From assembly GCF_000269985.1 (NCBI RefSeq), contig NC_016109.1:2852001-2916000 (forward strand): DNA of 64,000 bases, written 5' to 3'. Below, one piece after another: positions 17,019 through 27,041 of the stretch. Numbering within the stretch: the stretch's first letter is position 1; each line of letters starts with the position of its first letter. Both the position numbers and the translations under genes were made by a program. Source of the stretch: Kitasatospora setae KM-6054 (lineage in GTDB: Bacteria > Actinomycetota > Actinomycetes > Streptomycetales > Streptomycetaceae). The notes under the pieces were generated by a model that did not search any database, had not been told where the DNA came from, and saw nothing but the letters and a program-made list of their open reading frames with translations.

Positions 17019-18092
17019 ATGACCGGCAAGCACATCGTGGTGATCGGCGCGGGCTACGCGGGGCTGTCCGCCGCCGCCGAGATCGGCCGCGGACCGGGGA
17101 GGGTCACCCTGGTCGCCCCGGAACGGCGCTTCGCCCACCGCGTCCGGCAGCACGAGATCGCCGCCGGACACCCGGTGGCCCGCCCCGAGATCGCCCGGGT
17201 GCTGCGCGGCCGCCGGGTCGAGCACCTGGCCACCCGGGCCGTCGAACTCGACCTGGCCGCCCGCGAGGTGCGCACCGAGGACGGCGGCCGGCTGGCGTAC
17301 GACACCCTGGTGTACGCGCTGGGCAGCCGCACCGCCTGGGGCGGCGTGCCGGGCGCGGCCGAGCACGCGTACTCGGCCGAGCGCGCCGAGGAACTGCGCC
17401 GGCGGCTCGCCCAGGCTCCCGGGACGGGCATCCTCGCCGTGGTCGGCGGCGGGGCGACCGGCATCGAGCTGGCCGCCGAACTGGCCGAGGCGTACCCGGC
17501 CCGGCCGGTCCGGCTGGTCGCGTCCGGCCTGGTCGGCGGCTGGCTGTCGGAGCGCGGCCGGGCGCACGTCCTGGCGGTGCTCGGCCGCCTCGGCGTCCGG
17601 GTCGACGAGCACCGCCGGGTCACCGCCGTCACCGCGTCCGGCCTCACCTGCGGCGAGGACGGGGACGTCCCGGCGGAGGTGGTGGTGTGGGCCGCCTCGC
17701 TGGAGCCGCACCCGCTGGCCGCCGCGGCCGGCCTGGCCGTCGACGCGCGCGGCCGCGCCCTGGTCGACGACCACCTGCGCTCGCTCTCGCACCCCGAGGT
17801 GCACGTGGTCGGGGACGCCGCCGCCGTCGAGGTGCCCGGCATCGGCGAACTGCGGATGGCCTGCGCCACCGCGATGCCGCAGGGCCGCTACCTGGCGAAG
17901 CTGCTCACCGGCCGCACCGGCAAGCCGTTCGCGTTCCGGTACGCCACCCAGTGCCTGAGCCTGGGGCGCGGCGAGGCGCTGGTGCAGCTGATCCACCGCG
18001 ACGACTCGGTGCGGCCCCGGGTGCTGACCGGCGCGGCCGGGCGGCTGGTCAAGGCGGGCATCGTCAAGGGCCTCCCGCTGTCGCTGCGCTGA
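17019..18092 (+). CDS. NDH-2-like FAD-dependent pyridine nucleotide oxidoreductase
   Basis: A 357-residue two-dinucleotide-fold flavoprotein. GxGxxG for FAD is at residues 10-15 (IVVIGAGYAGLSAAAEI). A second Rossmann motif for NAD(P)H is VVGGGATGIELAAELAE (about residues 142-158), and the FAD-closing motif is HVVGDAAAVEVPG. There is no CxxC redox pair and no clear membrane helix. It resembles type II NADH dehydrogenase-like or AIF-like oxidoreductases common in Streptomyces; the electron acceptor is unknown. ATG 17019 has GAGGAGGACGAG immediately upstream. The long inverted repeat in front suggests specific control, possibly by an ECF41-like sigma factor encoded elsewhere. Confidence 0.85.
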   Translation: MTGKHIVVIGAGYAGLSAAAEIGRGPGRVTLVAPERRFAHRVRQHEIAAGHPVARPEIARVLRGRRVEHLATRAVELDLAAREVRTEDGGRLAYDTLVYALGSRTAWGGVPGAAEHAYSAERAEELRRRLAQAPGTGILAVVGGGATGIELAAELAEAYPARPVRLVASGLVGGWLSERGRAHVLAVLGRLGVRVDEHRRVTAVTASGLTCGEDGDVPAEVVVWAASLEPHPLAAAAGLAVDARGRALVDDHLRSLSHPEVHVVGDAAAVEVPGIGELRMACATAMPQGRYLAKLLTGRTGKPFAFRYATQCLSLGRGEALVQLIHRDDSVRPRVLTGAAGRLVKAGIVKGLPLSLR

Positions 18093-18135
18093 GCCCGCCG
18101 GGCCGGGCCGTTCCGGCGTCCGGGCCGCCCGGACG

Positions 18136-18182
18136 CCGACGGGCCGGCACCCGCCCTGGATCAGGGGGTGCCGGCCCGTCGG
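18136..18182. terminator. Strong hairpin between flavoprotein gene and lepA
   Basis: CCGACGGGCCGGCACCC and GGGTGCCGGCCCGTCGG form a perfect 17-bp stem with a 13-nt loop, located between two convergent genes. It can serve both directions. Confidence 0.85.
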
Positions 18183-18216
18183 GTGCGTGCCCGGGTGCTT
18201 GCCCGTGCCGGAGGAG

Positions 18217-20085
<1,869 letters not shown>

Positions 20086-20189
20086 CTTGGTCCGATTTCT
20101 GATCCGATCAATAATGGTTCCGCCCATCCTCCCATGCCGGACGACCCCCGGTCCTTCCGGCCCGAGCGGGCGTGCGGGACGATCACCCC

Positions 20190-20495
20190 ATGATCTTGGA
20201 AAGCGCCCTGCTCGACGTCCTCCCCGGCCAGGAGGAGACCTTCCTCGCCGCCTTCGCCGAGGCCCGCCCGCTGATCGCCGCCCAGCGCGGCTTCCGCTCC
20301 CTCGAACTGCGCCGCTGCCTGGACGCGGGCAGCACCTCGCGCTTCCTGCTCCAGGTCGGCTGGGACACCCTGGAGGACCACACCGAGGGCTTCCGCCGCT
20401 CCCCCGAGTACGCCCGCTGGCGCGAGCTGCTGCACCACTTCTACGACCCGTTCCCGGTCGTCGAGCACTACGGCGAACCGCTGCTCACCGCCTGA
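20190..20495 (+). CDS. Small antibiotic-biosynthesis-monooxygenase (ABM) family protein
   Basis: A 101-residue single-domain protein ([20 protein letters not shown]). The ferredoxin-like alpha/beta fold of the ABM/dimeric barrel family is suggested by the opening strand, the helix [18 protein letters not shown], the strand SLELRRCL and the late [17 protein letters not shown]. Family members include quinone-forming monooxygenases and haem-degrading enzymes, but many are uncharacterised. No biosynthetic genes are nearby, so a role in antibiotic synthesis should not be assumed. No RBS precedes ATG 20190; GACGAT 6 nt upstream could be a -10 for a leaderless transcript. Confidence 0.8.
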   Translation: MILESALLDVLPGQEETFLAAFAEARPLIAAQRGFRSLELRRCLDAGSTSRFLLQVGWDTLEDHTEGFRRSPEYARWRELLHHFYDPFPVVEHYGEPLLTA

Positions 20496-20533
20496 CCGCC
20501 GGCCGCACCACCGTTCCCGCCCGGCGGTCCGGT

Positions 20534-20563
20534 TTGGGGCGGCCGGGCGGGCCCTGGTAGCGT
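20534..20563 (+). promoter_or_regulatory. Probable HrdB-type promoter of rpsT
   Basis: TTGGGG (20534-20539), an 18-bp spacer and TAGCGT (20558-20563). The start would be near 20570, giving an rpsT leader of about 105 nt. The ABM gene reads into this region from 20495. Confidence 0.6.
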
Positions 20564-20674
20564 GGGCGGCTGCACTCCGCCGTCGGCATGCCCTCTCAGC
20601 AGGCCCGAACGGCGAACGGGTGCGACCCGTTTAGCTGTCGATTCACGTCGATTCACACAGACTGAGGCTCTTTC

Positions 20675-20938
20675 GTGGCGAACATCAAGTCCCAGATCAA
20701 GCGCAACAAGACCAACGAGAAGGCGCGCCTGCGCAACAAGGCCGTCAAGTCCTCGCTGAAGACCGCTCTGCGCAAGGCCCGCGAGGCCGCTGCCGCCGGC
20801 GAGACCGAGAAGGCCGTCGTGCTGGCCCGCGCCGCCTCCAAGGCGCTCGACAAGGCCGTGAGCAAGGGCGTCATCCACAAGAACCAGGCCGCCAACAAGA
20901 AGTCGGCGATCACCAAGCGCGTCACCGTCGCCGCCTGA
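20675..20938 (+). CDS. rpsT: 30S ribosomal protein S20
   Basis: An 87-residue, strongly basic helical protein ([20 protein letters not shown] to [13 protein letters not shown]) that binds the 5' and 3' minor domains of 16S rRNA. The length is normal for the family. It starts at GTG 20675; TGAGG lies about 8 nt upstream. The leader of roughly 105 nt could host autoregulation known for S20 in other bacteria, but I see no specific rRNA mimic. It lies between lepA (divergent) and holA, the usual actinobacterial position. Confidence 0.97.
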   Translation: MANIKSQIKRNKTNEKARLRNKAVKSSLKTALRKAREAAAAGETEKAVVLARAASKALDKAVSKGVIHKNQAANKKSAITKRVTVAA

Positions 20939-20952
20939 TCCAGGTTCTCCCC

Positions 20953-20969
20953 GCACGGCCCCGCCGTGC
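20953..20969 (+). terminator. Short hairpin after rpsT
   Basis: GCACGGC, loop CCC, GCCGTGC, beginning 14 nt after the rpsT stop. A 7-bp GC stem without U-run; a modest terminator candidate. Confidence 0.55.
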
Positions 20970-21362
20970 ACCCGGTGCCCCCCGCACCGCCCCGGTCGGC
21001 GTGAACCCGCGGCCCTCTACCCGCCACCGCCGACCACCCGCTCCCGGAGACCCCGGCCCTCTACCCGGAGTCCCGACGAGCCGCACGACCCGTACCGCAC
21101 GCGGCCTGCGTTCGCCACGCGGGTGCGGTACCCGGCTCCACGGCGAGAGCGTCCCGTCCAGGACCCTCGCCCCCACTGCCCGTCCGGTGCACACCGGACG
21201 GGCAGTCGGCGTTTCCGGCCCCCGCCTCCCCGCGCCACCCGTCGCCACCCACCGCACGAGTGACGGCGTCAACCGGGGCACCGGCGCGGAATCGGCCCCC
21301 GCCGAGCGGCGGGAGTAGGGTACTCGGCACCTTCCGTGCCCGCCCGACTACGCAGGGGAACG
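20970..21362. other. Long intergenic region between rpsT and a membrane-protein gene
   Basis: No coding sequence is supported in these 393 bp. It holds a strong hairpin (21175-21206), two copies of GGCCCTCTACCCG (near 21010 and 21056), and close to the next gene the palindrome GAGTA-GGG-TACTC. TAGGGT inside that palindrome (21316-21321) could be a -10 element. Confidence 0.6.
21175..21206. terminator. Perfect 15-bp hairpin downstream of rpsT
   Basis: ACTGCCCGTCCGGTG, then CA, then CACCGGACGGGCAGT: a perfect inverted repeat with a nominal 2-nt loop. It most likely insulates the following gene from rpsT transcription. Confidence 0.8.
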
Positions 21363-22121
21363 ATGTCGATTCCACCGCCGCCGCCTTCGCTCCAGGGGTA
21401 CGGGCCCGCTCCCACCGTCCCGCCCGCCCGGGGCGGTGGCCGGCGGCGGCGGGAGCGCGGGCGCGGACGCCGCGGGCCAGGCCCCGGGGTGTGGTGGGGC
21501 GTCGGCGGAGCACTGGCGGCCTCGGCGGTGTGGGCGGTCACCGTGCTGACCGTGCCGCCGCTGGTCCGCGACGGCCTCGCGAAGCCGCCCGCCCCCTCCT
21601 CCGCCGGGTACCGGGCGGAGGACGACCTGTGCGCCACCGCCGCCCTGCCCGCCCTCGGCCGGCTGTACCCGTCTCCCTCCGGCAGCCCGTACCACTACAC
21701 GACGCGCCACCGGGTGACGGACGAGATGTACTGCAGCCAGTACCGCAAGAAGGCCGCCACCGACTCCGACCACTACTCGCTCTACCTCCAGGTGCAACTC
21801 CACCACCAGGTCGACCCGGCCCCGGAGTTCGGCGCCCAGCGCGAGGGCCTGGCCCAGCGCCGCTACCTGATCAGCCCGGTGGACGCCCTCGGCGACGAGG
21901 CCTACCTCGGCTACCTCGACGACCCCGGCCGGAGCGACCCGAGCTGGCACTACCTCACCCAGGTCCTGTACGTCCGACAGGGCGGCATGACCTGCTACGC
22001 CAGTTGGTCCGGCTCCTACCAGGACGGCAAGGCCACCGCCCCCGACCTCGACCAGGTCCGCGCCGCACTGCTCTCCGACACCCGCGACCTCCTCCACGCC
22101 CTCGGCGGCTCCCCCACCTGA
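21363..22121 (+). CDS. Putative membrane-anchored protein of unknown function
   Basis: A 252-residue protein. The first 50 residues are Pro-, Gly- and Arg-rich (MSIPPPPPSLQGYGPAPTVP, then RRRRERGRGRRG). One membrane span follows at about residues 50-70 (WWGVGGALAASAVWAVTVLTV) and the C-terminal domain is probably outside. That domain contains three Cys (DDLCATAALP, EMYCSQYR, MTCYASWSG) and many Tyr and His. ATG 21363 has AGGGG 4-8 nt upstream. No family recognised; the topology is that of a small secreted-domain sensor or lipoprotein-like factor of Streptomyces. It converges on holA. Confidence 0.75.
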   Translation: MSIPPPPPSLQGYGPAPTVPPARGGGRRRRERGRGRRGPGPGVWWGVGGALAASAVWAVTVLTVPPLVRDGLAKPPAPSSAGYRAEDDLCATAALPALGRLYPSPSGSPYHYTTRHRVTDEMYCSQYRKKAATDSDHYSLYLQVQLHHQVDPAPEFGAQREGLAQRRYLISPVDALGDEAYLGYLDDPGRSDPSWHYLTQVLYVRQGGMTCYASWSGSYQDGKATAPDLDQVRAALLSDTRDLLHALGGSPT

Positions 22122-22261
22122 CCGGCCACGCCGCCCGGCACCACCCGGGGCCGCCACCGCCCGCCCCGAGCCACCGACCCGACAGCGGGCGCGAGCGCGC
22201 CGAAGCACCGGCACCGGCTGGCACCTGCCGCCCGCTCGACCGTGGGCGTGGGCGTCAGCCG

Positions 22262-23257
22262 TCAGTAAGGGCGGGAGCCCGCCCGGGAGGCGCGGGCCAC
22301 GGCGACGACGGCCCGTTCGAGCGCGTACGCGGGGTCGTCGGAACCGCCCTTCACCGCGGCGTCGGCCTCGGCGACGGCGGTGAGCGCGGCAGCCACGCCG
22401 TCACCGGTCCAGCCCCGCATCTGCTGCCGGACCCGGTCGATCTTCCACGGCGGCATGCCGAGTTCGCGCGCCAGGTCGCCGGGCCGCATGTTGCGGCCCG
22501 CCGAGGCCAGCCGGCCGATGCTGCGGACGCCGGAGGCCAGGGCGTAGGTGATGCCGGTCGGCGGCTGGCCCACCGCCAGGGCCCAGCGCAGCCGCTCCAG
22601 CGCCTCGGCGGCCCGACCGGTCACCGCCAGGTCGGCCACCTCGAAGCCGGTCGCCTCGGCACGGCCGCTGTAGTACTTGGCGACCGCCGTCTCGTCGATC
22701 GGCCCCTCGATGTCCGCGGTCAACTGGCTGCACGCGGCCGACAGTTCCCGCAGGTCGCTGCCCAGCGAGTCCAGCAGCGCCTGGCACGCCTCGGGGCTGG
22801 CGGCCCGGCCCAGGGTGCGGAACTCGTTGCGGATGAAGGCCAGCTTCTCGCCCGCCTTGGTGAGCTTCGCGCAGGCGACCTCCCGGGCGCCCGCCTTCTT
22901 CGCCGCATCCAGCAGACCCTTGCCCTTGGCACCGCCCGCGTGCACCAGCACCATGATCACTTCTTCGGCGGGTGACTCCAGGTAGGCCTTGACCTCCTTG
23001 ACCGAGTCGGCCGAGAGGTCCTGCGCGGCCCTGACCACGATGACCTTCCGCTCCGCGAAGAGCGAGGGCGTGGTGAGCTCCGCCAACTGCCCCGGCTGCA
23101 GCACGCCCTGCGCGAGATCCCGCACGTCCGTGTCCGGGTCCGCCGCCCGCGCCGCGGCCACCACCTGGGCGACCGCGCGGTCGAGCAGCAACTCCTCCTG
23201 ACCGACCGCAACGGTCAGCGGGGCGAGCAGGTCGTCGGGTGCACTCTTCCTGGCCAT
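22262..23257 (-). CDS. holA: DNA polymerase III subunit delta
   Basis: A 331-residue clamp-loader subunit that opens the beta clamp. The fold is AAA+-like without a working P-loop: LLAPLTVAVGQEELLLDRAV, then TPSLFAERKVIVVRAAQDL, KGKGLLDAAKKAGAREVAC and the collar region TGFEVADLAVTGRAAEALER with MPPWKIDRVRQQMRGW. This pattern matches actinobacterial HolA. ATG 23257 (MARKSAPDDLLAPL). In the actinobacterial core it typically follows comEC/comEA, as here on the same strand after about 620 bp and one opposite-strand gene. Confidence 0.92.
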   Translation of the reverse strand: MARKSAPDDLLAPLTVAVGQEELLLDRAVAQVVAAARAADPDTDVRDLAQGVLQPGQLAELTTPSLFAERKVIVVRAAQDLSADSVKEVKAYLESPAEEVIMVLVHAGGAKGKGLLDAAKKAGAREVACAKLTKAGEKLAFIRNEFRTLGRAASPEACQALLDSLGSDLRELSAACSQLTADIEGPIDETAVAKYYSGRAEATGFEVADLAVTGRAAEALERLRWALAVGQPPTGITYALASGVRSIGRLASAGRNMRPGDLARELGMPPWKIDRVRQQMRGWTGDGVAAALTAVAEADAAVKGGSDDPAYALERAVVAVARASRAGSRPY

Positions 23258-23457
23258 CGCCTACCAGGATCGCACGCCGCGCCGACAGCCCGGCACGCCC
23301 CGGACCCTCCGTCCGCCCTCTCCTTCCACCCGCGTTCACCGTGCATCCGCTCGCCACCCGCCTGTGCCCCGCCCGTGTCCACCCGTGCCCGCCCGCCCGG
23401 TCGGTCGGAGAGCGGGGTCGATGCCCTTCGGACCGCGCGGCTGAGGAGAATGATGAC

Positions 23458-23721
23458 GTGATCGAGAACATTGACCGTCAGTTGCTCGTCCTCCCCGACC
23501 GCGGTGCGGCGGAGGAGGTCGCCGAGGAGTTGGGCGCGCGCTGGCCCGAACTGGGCGACGTCGAGGTGGTCCGGGACTCCCTCGCCGGGGAGGACGATGC
23601 CGAGGACGCCCAGTGGCTGGTGGTGGTCGAGGCCCCCGAGGACGAGGGCTGGACCCCCCGCCTGCTCTCCGAACTCGACCAGCTCGTCGCCGAACAGGAC
23701 GGCTGGCGCGAACAGGGCTGA
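23458..23721 (+). CDS. Small acidic conserved hypothetical protein
   Basis: An 87-residue, strongly acidic soluble protein (MIENIDRQLLVLPDRGAAEE to LDQLVAEQDGWREQG) with no Cys and no membrane span. The likely start is GTG 23458, with GAGGAG about 10 nt upstream; the overlapping ATGATG is out of frame. Predicted strands alternate with helices (VEVVRDSL, WLVVVEAP), suggesting a compact alpha/beta fold. It sits convergent to comEC and divergent from holA. No function recognised. Confidence 0.7.
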   Translation: MIENIDRQLLVLPDRGAAEEVAEELGARWPELGDVEVVRDSLAGEDDAEDAQWLVVVEAPEDEGWTPRLLSELDQLVAEQDGWREQG

Positions 23722-23767
23722 CCCCGCCCGCGTCTCTCACCGCCCCTCCCACCGATACTCCCTGGCC

Positions 23768-23799
23768 CCGCCCGGGCGAGGTGCCTCACCCGCCCGGGC
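23768..23799. terminator. Hairpin between two convergent genes
   Basis: CGCCCGGGCG, 12-nt loop, CGCCCGGGCG; on the plus strand it is followed by GGCGTTTGCG. It separates the small acidic protein gene from the convergent comEC. Confidence 0.7.
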
Positions 23800-23881
23800 G
23801 GGCGTTTGCGTGAGCGGTTCCTTCCTCTCTCCGCGCCGCCTCCCCGCCCTGGAACGGACCGCCCGCCGCATCGGCCCCCGT

Positions 23882-26758
23882 TCAGCCGCGCGCCGGACGC
23901 GGGTGCGTCGCCACGGCCAGGGTCCGCGCATCACCCAGGACCGCGATATCGCCGGACCGGTCGGTCCTGACCACCATCGCCCCGAGCGCCCTGAGCCCCG
24001 CCACGGTCCGCGCCGCCGGATGCCCGTACGGGTTGCCCTCCCCGCAGGAGATCAGGGCCAGCCGGGGGCGGAGCGCGGCCGTCAACGACCAGTCCTGGCC
24101 GGCCGATCCGTGGTGCGCCACCTTGAGGACGTCCACCCGCCCCACTCCCGGCGGCCCCGGACCGCTCGGCGCCGCGCTCCCCGCCGAACCCGCGAGCACC
24201 GACCGCCCCGCACCATCAGCGCCGCTCCCGGCCACCGACACCCCGTCAGCCGATCCACGCGCCGACGTCCTGTTCGTGGTGGCCGGTGGGGCCGCCCGAA
24301 CCGTCGGAGCTGTCGGGACCGTCGGAACCCCCTGAACCGCCGGAGGCGGAGCGGGCGGTGCCGGTGGCGGCAGACCGAGCGCCAGCACGGCGGCCTGGGC
24401 CGGCGGTTCCAGGTCTCCGAGCAGTGCGACTCTCAGCGGGGCGGCGGACGGGCCGACCGTGGCGAGGATAGCGATGCTGGAGTTGTTCGCCCCTTCCGCC
24501 TCGGGGGCCAGGGGCGAGGTCGGCCACAGGACCTGCCACGCGAGTTCGGCTCCGACAGTGCGCCGCTCACCGCGCTGCGCACGCACCACCGGGATGCCGC
24601 CGGCTCCCGCCCAGCGAAGCACCCGGGACCTCTCACCATCCGCCTCCTCCGCGGCGGTCACCTCGATCGCCCCGACCGACCGACCCCGCAGCACGCCCGG
24701 GATGCCCTCCGCGTGGTCGGCGTGGAAGTGGGTGAGCAGCAGCAGGGGGATCTCGGTCACCCCGAGGCCCCGCAGGCAGTCGTCGGCCGCCTTCGGGTCG
24801 GGCCCGGCGTCCACCACCACGGCACTGCCCGGCCCCACGGGCAGGACGGTCATGTCACCCTGTCCGATGTCGCACACCGCCAGCCGCCACCCCCGGGCCG
24901 GCCAGCCGGTCGCCAACCGGACGACGGAGGGCGGCCGCAGCAGCACCACCGGCAGCAGCAGAGCGACCGCGAGCGCGACCAGGCCCCGTGTCCGTCGGCT
25001 CCGGGACCGGTGGCCGGCCAGTAGCGGCGGCACCGCCCAGGCCAGCGACAGGATCACCACGACCAGCAGCACCGCGCCGAACGGCCCGGCCGGCCAGGCG
25101 AGTTCTGCCCCGGGGAGTTCCGCCCCGTGCCGCGCGACGGTGGCCAGCCATCCGACCGGCAGTGCCGCGAGGTCCGTCAGGAACTCGGCCGTCCCCTTCG
25201 AGAGGGGTGCGGCCGCGAGCGCGCCGAACCCGAGCAGGGTGGCCGGGGCCACCGCGATCTCGGCCAGCAGGTTGCACGGCACCCCGACCAGGCTGACCCG
25301 GGGTGCGAGCAGCACGGTGACCGGCGAACAGAAGGCCTGCGCAGCCGCGGTGGCGCCAACCGCCGATGCCAGGTGGCGCGGCCAACCGCGCGCCCGCAGC
25401 GCCGCCGTCCACCTCGGCCCGAGCACCAGCAGCCCGGCGGTGGCCAGTGCCGAGAGCAGGAACCCGTACGAGCGGGCCAGCTGGGGATCGACGAGGATCA
25501 GGATCAGCACGGCGCCGGCCAGTGCGGGAACACCGCTCCGGGGGCGGCCGGTGGCCAACGCCAGCAATCCGATCAGCCCGGTCGCGGCCGCTCTGAGCAC
25601 GCTCGGATCAGGGCGGCAGACAGTGACGAACGCCAGCGTCAGCACGGTGCCGAGCAGCGCCGTGGTGCGGAACGAGAGGCCCAGCACCCCGGCCAGGCCG
25701 CCGCGGACGGGAGCTTCCGGTTCGCTGGAGGTGCCGCCGACCAGCACGGCCAGGATGATCGCCAGGTTGGCGCCGCTCACCGCGACCAGGTGACCGAGGT
25801 CGGTGGCCCGGAACGCGTCCGCCAGGTCGTCGGGCAGCCGTGAGACGTCTCCCACCACTAATCCGGGGAGCAGCCCGCGCGAATCCGGCGGCAGGTGGTC
25901 GCAGGCGTCGCGCAGCCCTTCGCGCAGGTGCGCCGCGAGTCGCTGCGGAAGGCTCGGCGGTGCCGTGACGCGCGGCGGCCCCTGTGGGACGAGCAGCGCC
26001 GCGGAGTCGGTCCGGGAGCGCCCGCCGGACGCGGTCGGACGCTCCGGCAGCACCTCCGCGCGCAGTTCCAGTTCGGTGGAGGGGATCAACTGCCGCCATG
26101 GATAGTCCTCCTGGGAGCGGATCAGCAGGGTGACGGGTGTCCGTGTCCGGGTGGTGAGGTCCGACGCGGAGCCGCTGTGCGGCACGGGGTCGAGGCGGAC
26201 CCGGGTGACGAGTGCGGGGACGGTGAGGGTCGGCCTGGAGAGCGGGCTTCCCCCGGGGTGCGGGCCGCGCTGCTTCGGGTCGCCCGTGACGGTCAGCTGG
26301 ACGGTGACTTCGGGGTTGACGGGTCTCTCGCCCACGGGCCGCCCCGCGGCGGCCCGTTCGTCCTCGCTATCCGACTGCCCTGGCCCGGTAGAGGGTGCGG
26401 GCACCGTAAACGGTGGAGGCGCCGTGGGCGGTGGGGGCGGCGTGAGCGGTGCGGGCGGACGGGCCAGCGCGGGTAGCGGGCCGCGGTGCAGGTCGGCGGT
26501 GTGCAGGGCGGTGGTGGTCGCCGCCGCGGCAGCGGTCAGCAGGACGGCGGCGGTCAGGCGATGGATCGAACGGCGGGGTCCTTTCGTGGCGAGCAGGGCG
26601 CAGGAGGAAACTGCGACGACCAACGCGGCCATGAACAGCGGGGGATGGCGATTCGGCTCCAGGCCGATGACGGCGGAGGTCACGGCCCATGCGGTGACGG
26701 CCGGGAGGAGCAGCCGGTAGTCGACGTTTCGGCGGGCGGTGGAAGGTGTGACCGACAT
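23882..26758 (-). CDS. comEC: ComEC/Rec2-family DNA-uptake channel protein
   Basis: A 958-residue polytopic membrane protein. N-terminal hydrophobic helices (about residues 14-85) are followed by a Pro-rich segment and an OB-like soluble region. A competence domain with many spans follows (LGHLVAVSGANLAIILAVLV onward), then a C-terminal metallo-beta-lactamase-like domain with LLTHFHADHAEG. In transformable bacteria ComEC conducts single-stranded DNA across the membrane. Streptomyces are not known to be naturally competent, so the role here is uncertain. ATG 26758 has GAGAGGAGG about 8 nt upstream. Repeated Pro/Thr/Ala-rich stretches occur at residues 105-125 and before the C-terminal end. Confidence 0.92.
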   Translation of the reverse strand: MSVTPSTARRNVDYRLLLPAVTAWAVTSAVIGLEPNRHPPLFMAALVVAVSSCALLATKGPRRSIHRLTAAVLLTAAAAATTTALHTADLHRGPLPALARPPAPLTPPPPPTAPPPFTVPAPSTGPGQSDSEDERAAAGRPVGERPVNPEVTVQLTVTGDPKQRGPHPGGSPLSRPTLTVPALVTRVRLDPVPHSGSASDLTTRTRTPVTLLIRSQEDYPWRQLIPSTELELRAEVLPERPTASGGRSRTDSAALLVPQGPPRVTAPPSLPQRLAAHLREGLRDACDHLPPDSRGLLPGLVVGDVSRLPDDLADAFRATDLGHLVAVSGANLAIILAVLVGGTSSEPEAPVRGGLAGVLGLSFRTTALLGTVLTLAFVTVCRPDPSVLRAAATGLIGLLALATGRPRSGVPALAGAVLILILVDPQLARSYGFLLSALATAGLLVLGPRWTAALRARGWPRHLASAVGATAAAQAFCSPVTVLLAPRVSLVGVPCNLLAEIAVAPATLLGFGALAAAPLSKGTAEFLTDLAALPVGWLATVARHGAELPGAELAWPAGPFGAVLLVVVILSLAWAVPPLLAGHRSRSRRTRGLVALAVALLLPVVLLRPPSVVRLATGWPARGWRLAVCDIGQGDMTVLPVGPGSAVVVDAGPDPKAADDCLRGLGVTEIPLLLLTHFHADHAEGIPGVLRGRSVGAIEVTAAEEADGERSRVLRWAGAGGIPVVRAQRGERRTVGAELAWQVLWPTSPLAPEAEGANNSSIAILATVGPSAAPLRVALLGDLEPPAQAAVLALGLPPPAPPAPPPAVQGVPTVPTAPTVRAAPPATTNRTSARGSADGVSVAGSGADGAGRSVLAGSAGSAAPSGPGPPGVGRVDVLKVAHHGSAGQDWSLTAALRPRLALISCGEGNPYGHPAARTVAGLRALGAMVVRTDRSGDIAVLGDARTLAVATHPRPARG

Positions 26759-27041
26759 CGGGGTGCCTCCTCTCGGCGTGAGCGGCAGTCGGCGGCGGAT
26801 GGTGTGCTGGTGTGCTGGTGGTTCACGAAGCAGGGTGTTTCCCCCGGGTGCGGCTCCTTCCCGGGCAGCGTGGGTGGTCTGATTACAGGGGCAGCCTCCA
26901 ATCAGTGCGGCGGTGTCGTCTCGGTGGTCGCACCCCAGGGGTACGACCCGGACAGTGCGCGGCGCCGTTCGGCGGAGGACGGCGGCCGCTCGGGTCGGGC
27001 GGCGGCGAGCGGGAACAGCGGGTCGGCGGGTCGGCGGGTCG

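Noticed and set aside
20190..20495. ABM-family protein as a sign of an antibiotic cluster
   Set aside because: It is surrounded by core genes (lepA, rpsT) with no synthase, transporter or regulator of secondary metabolism. The family is broad.
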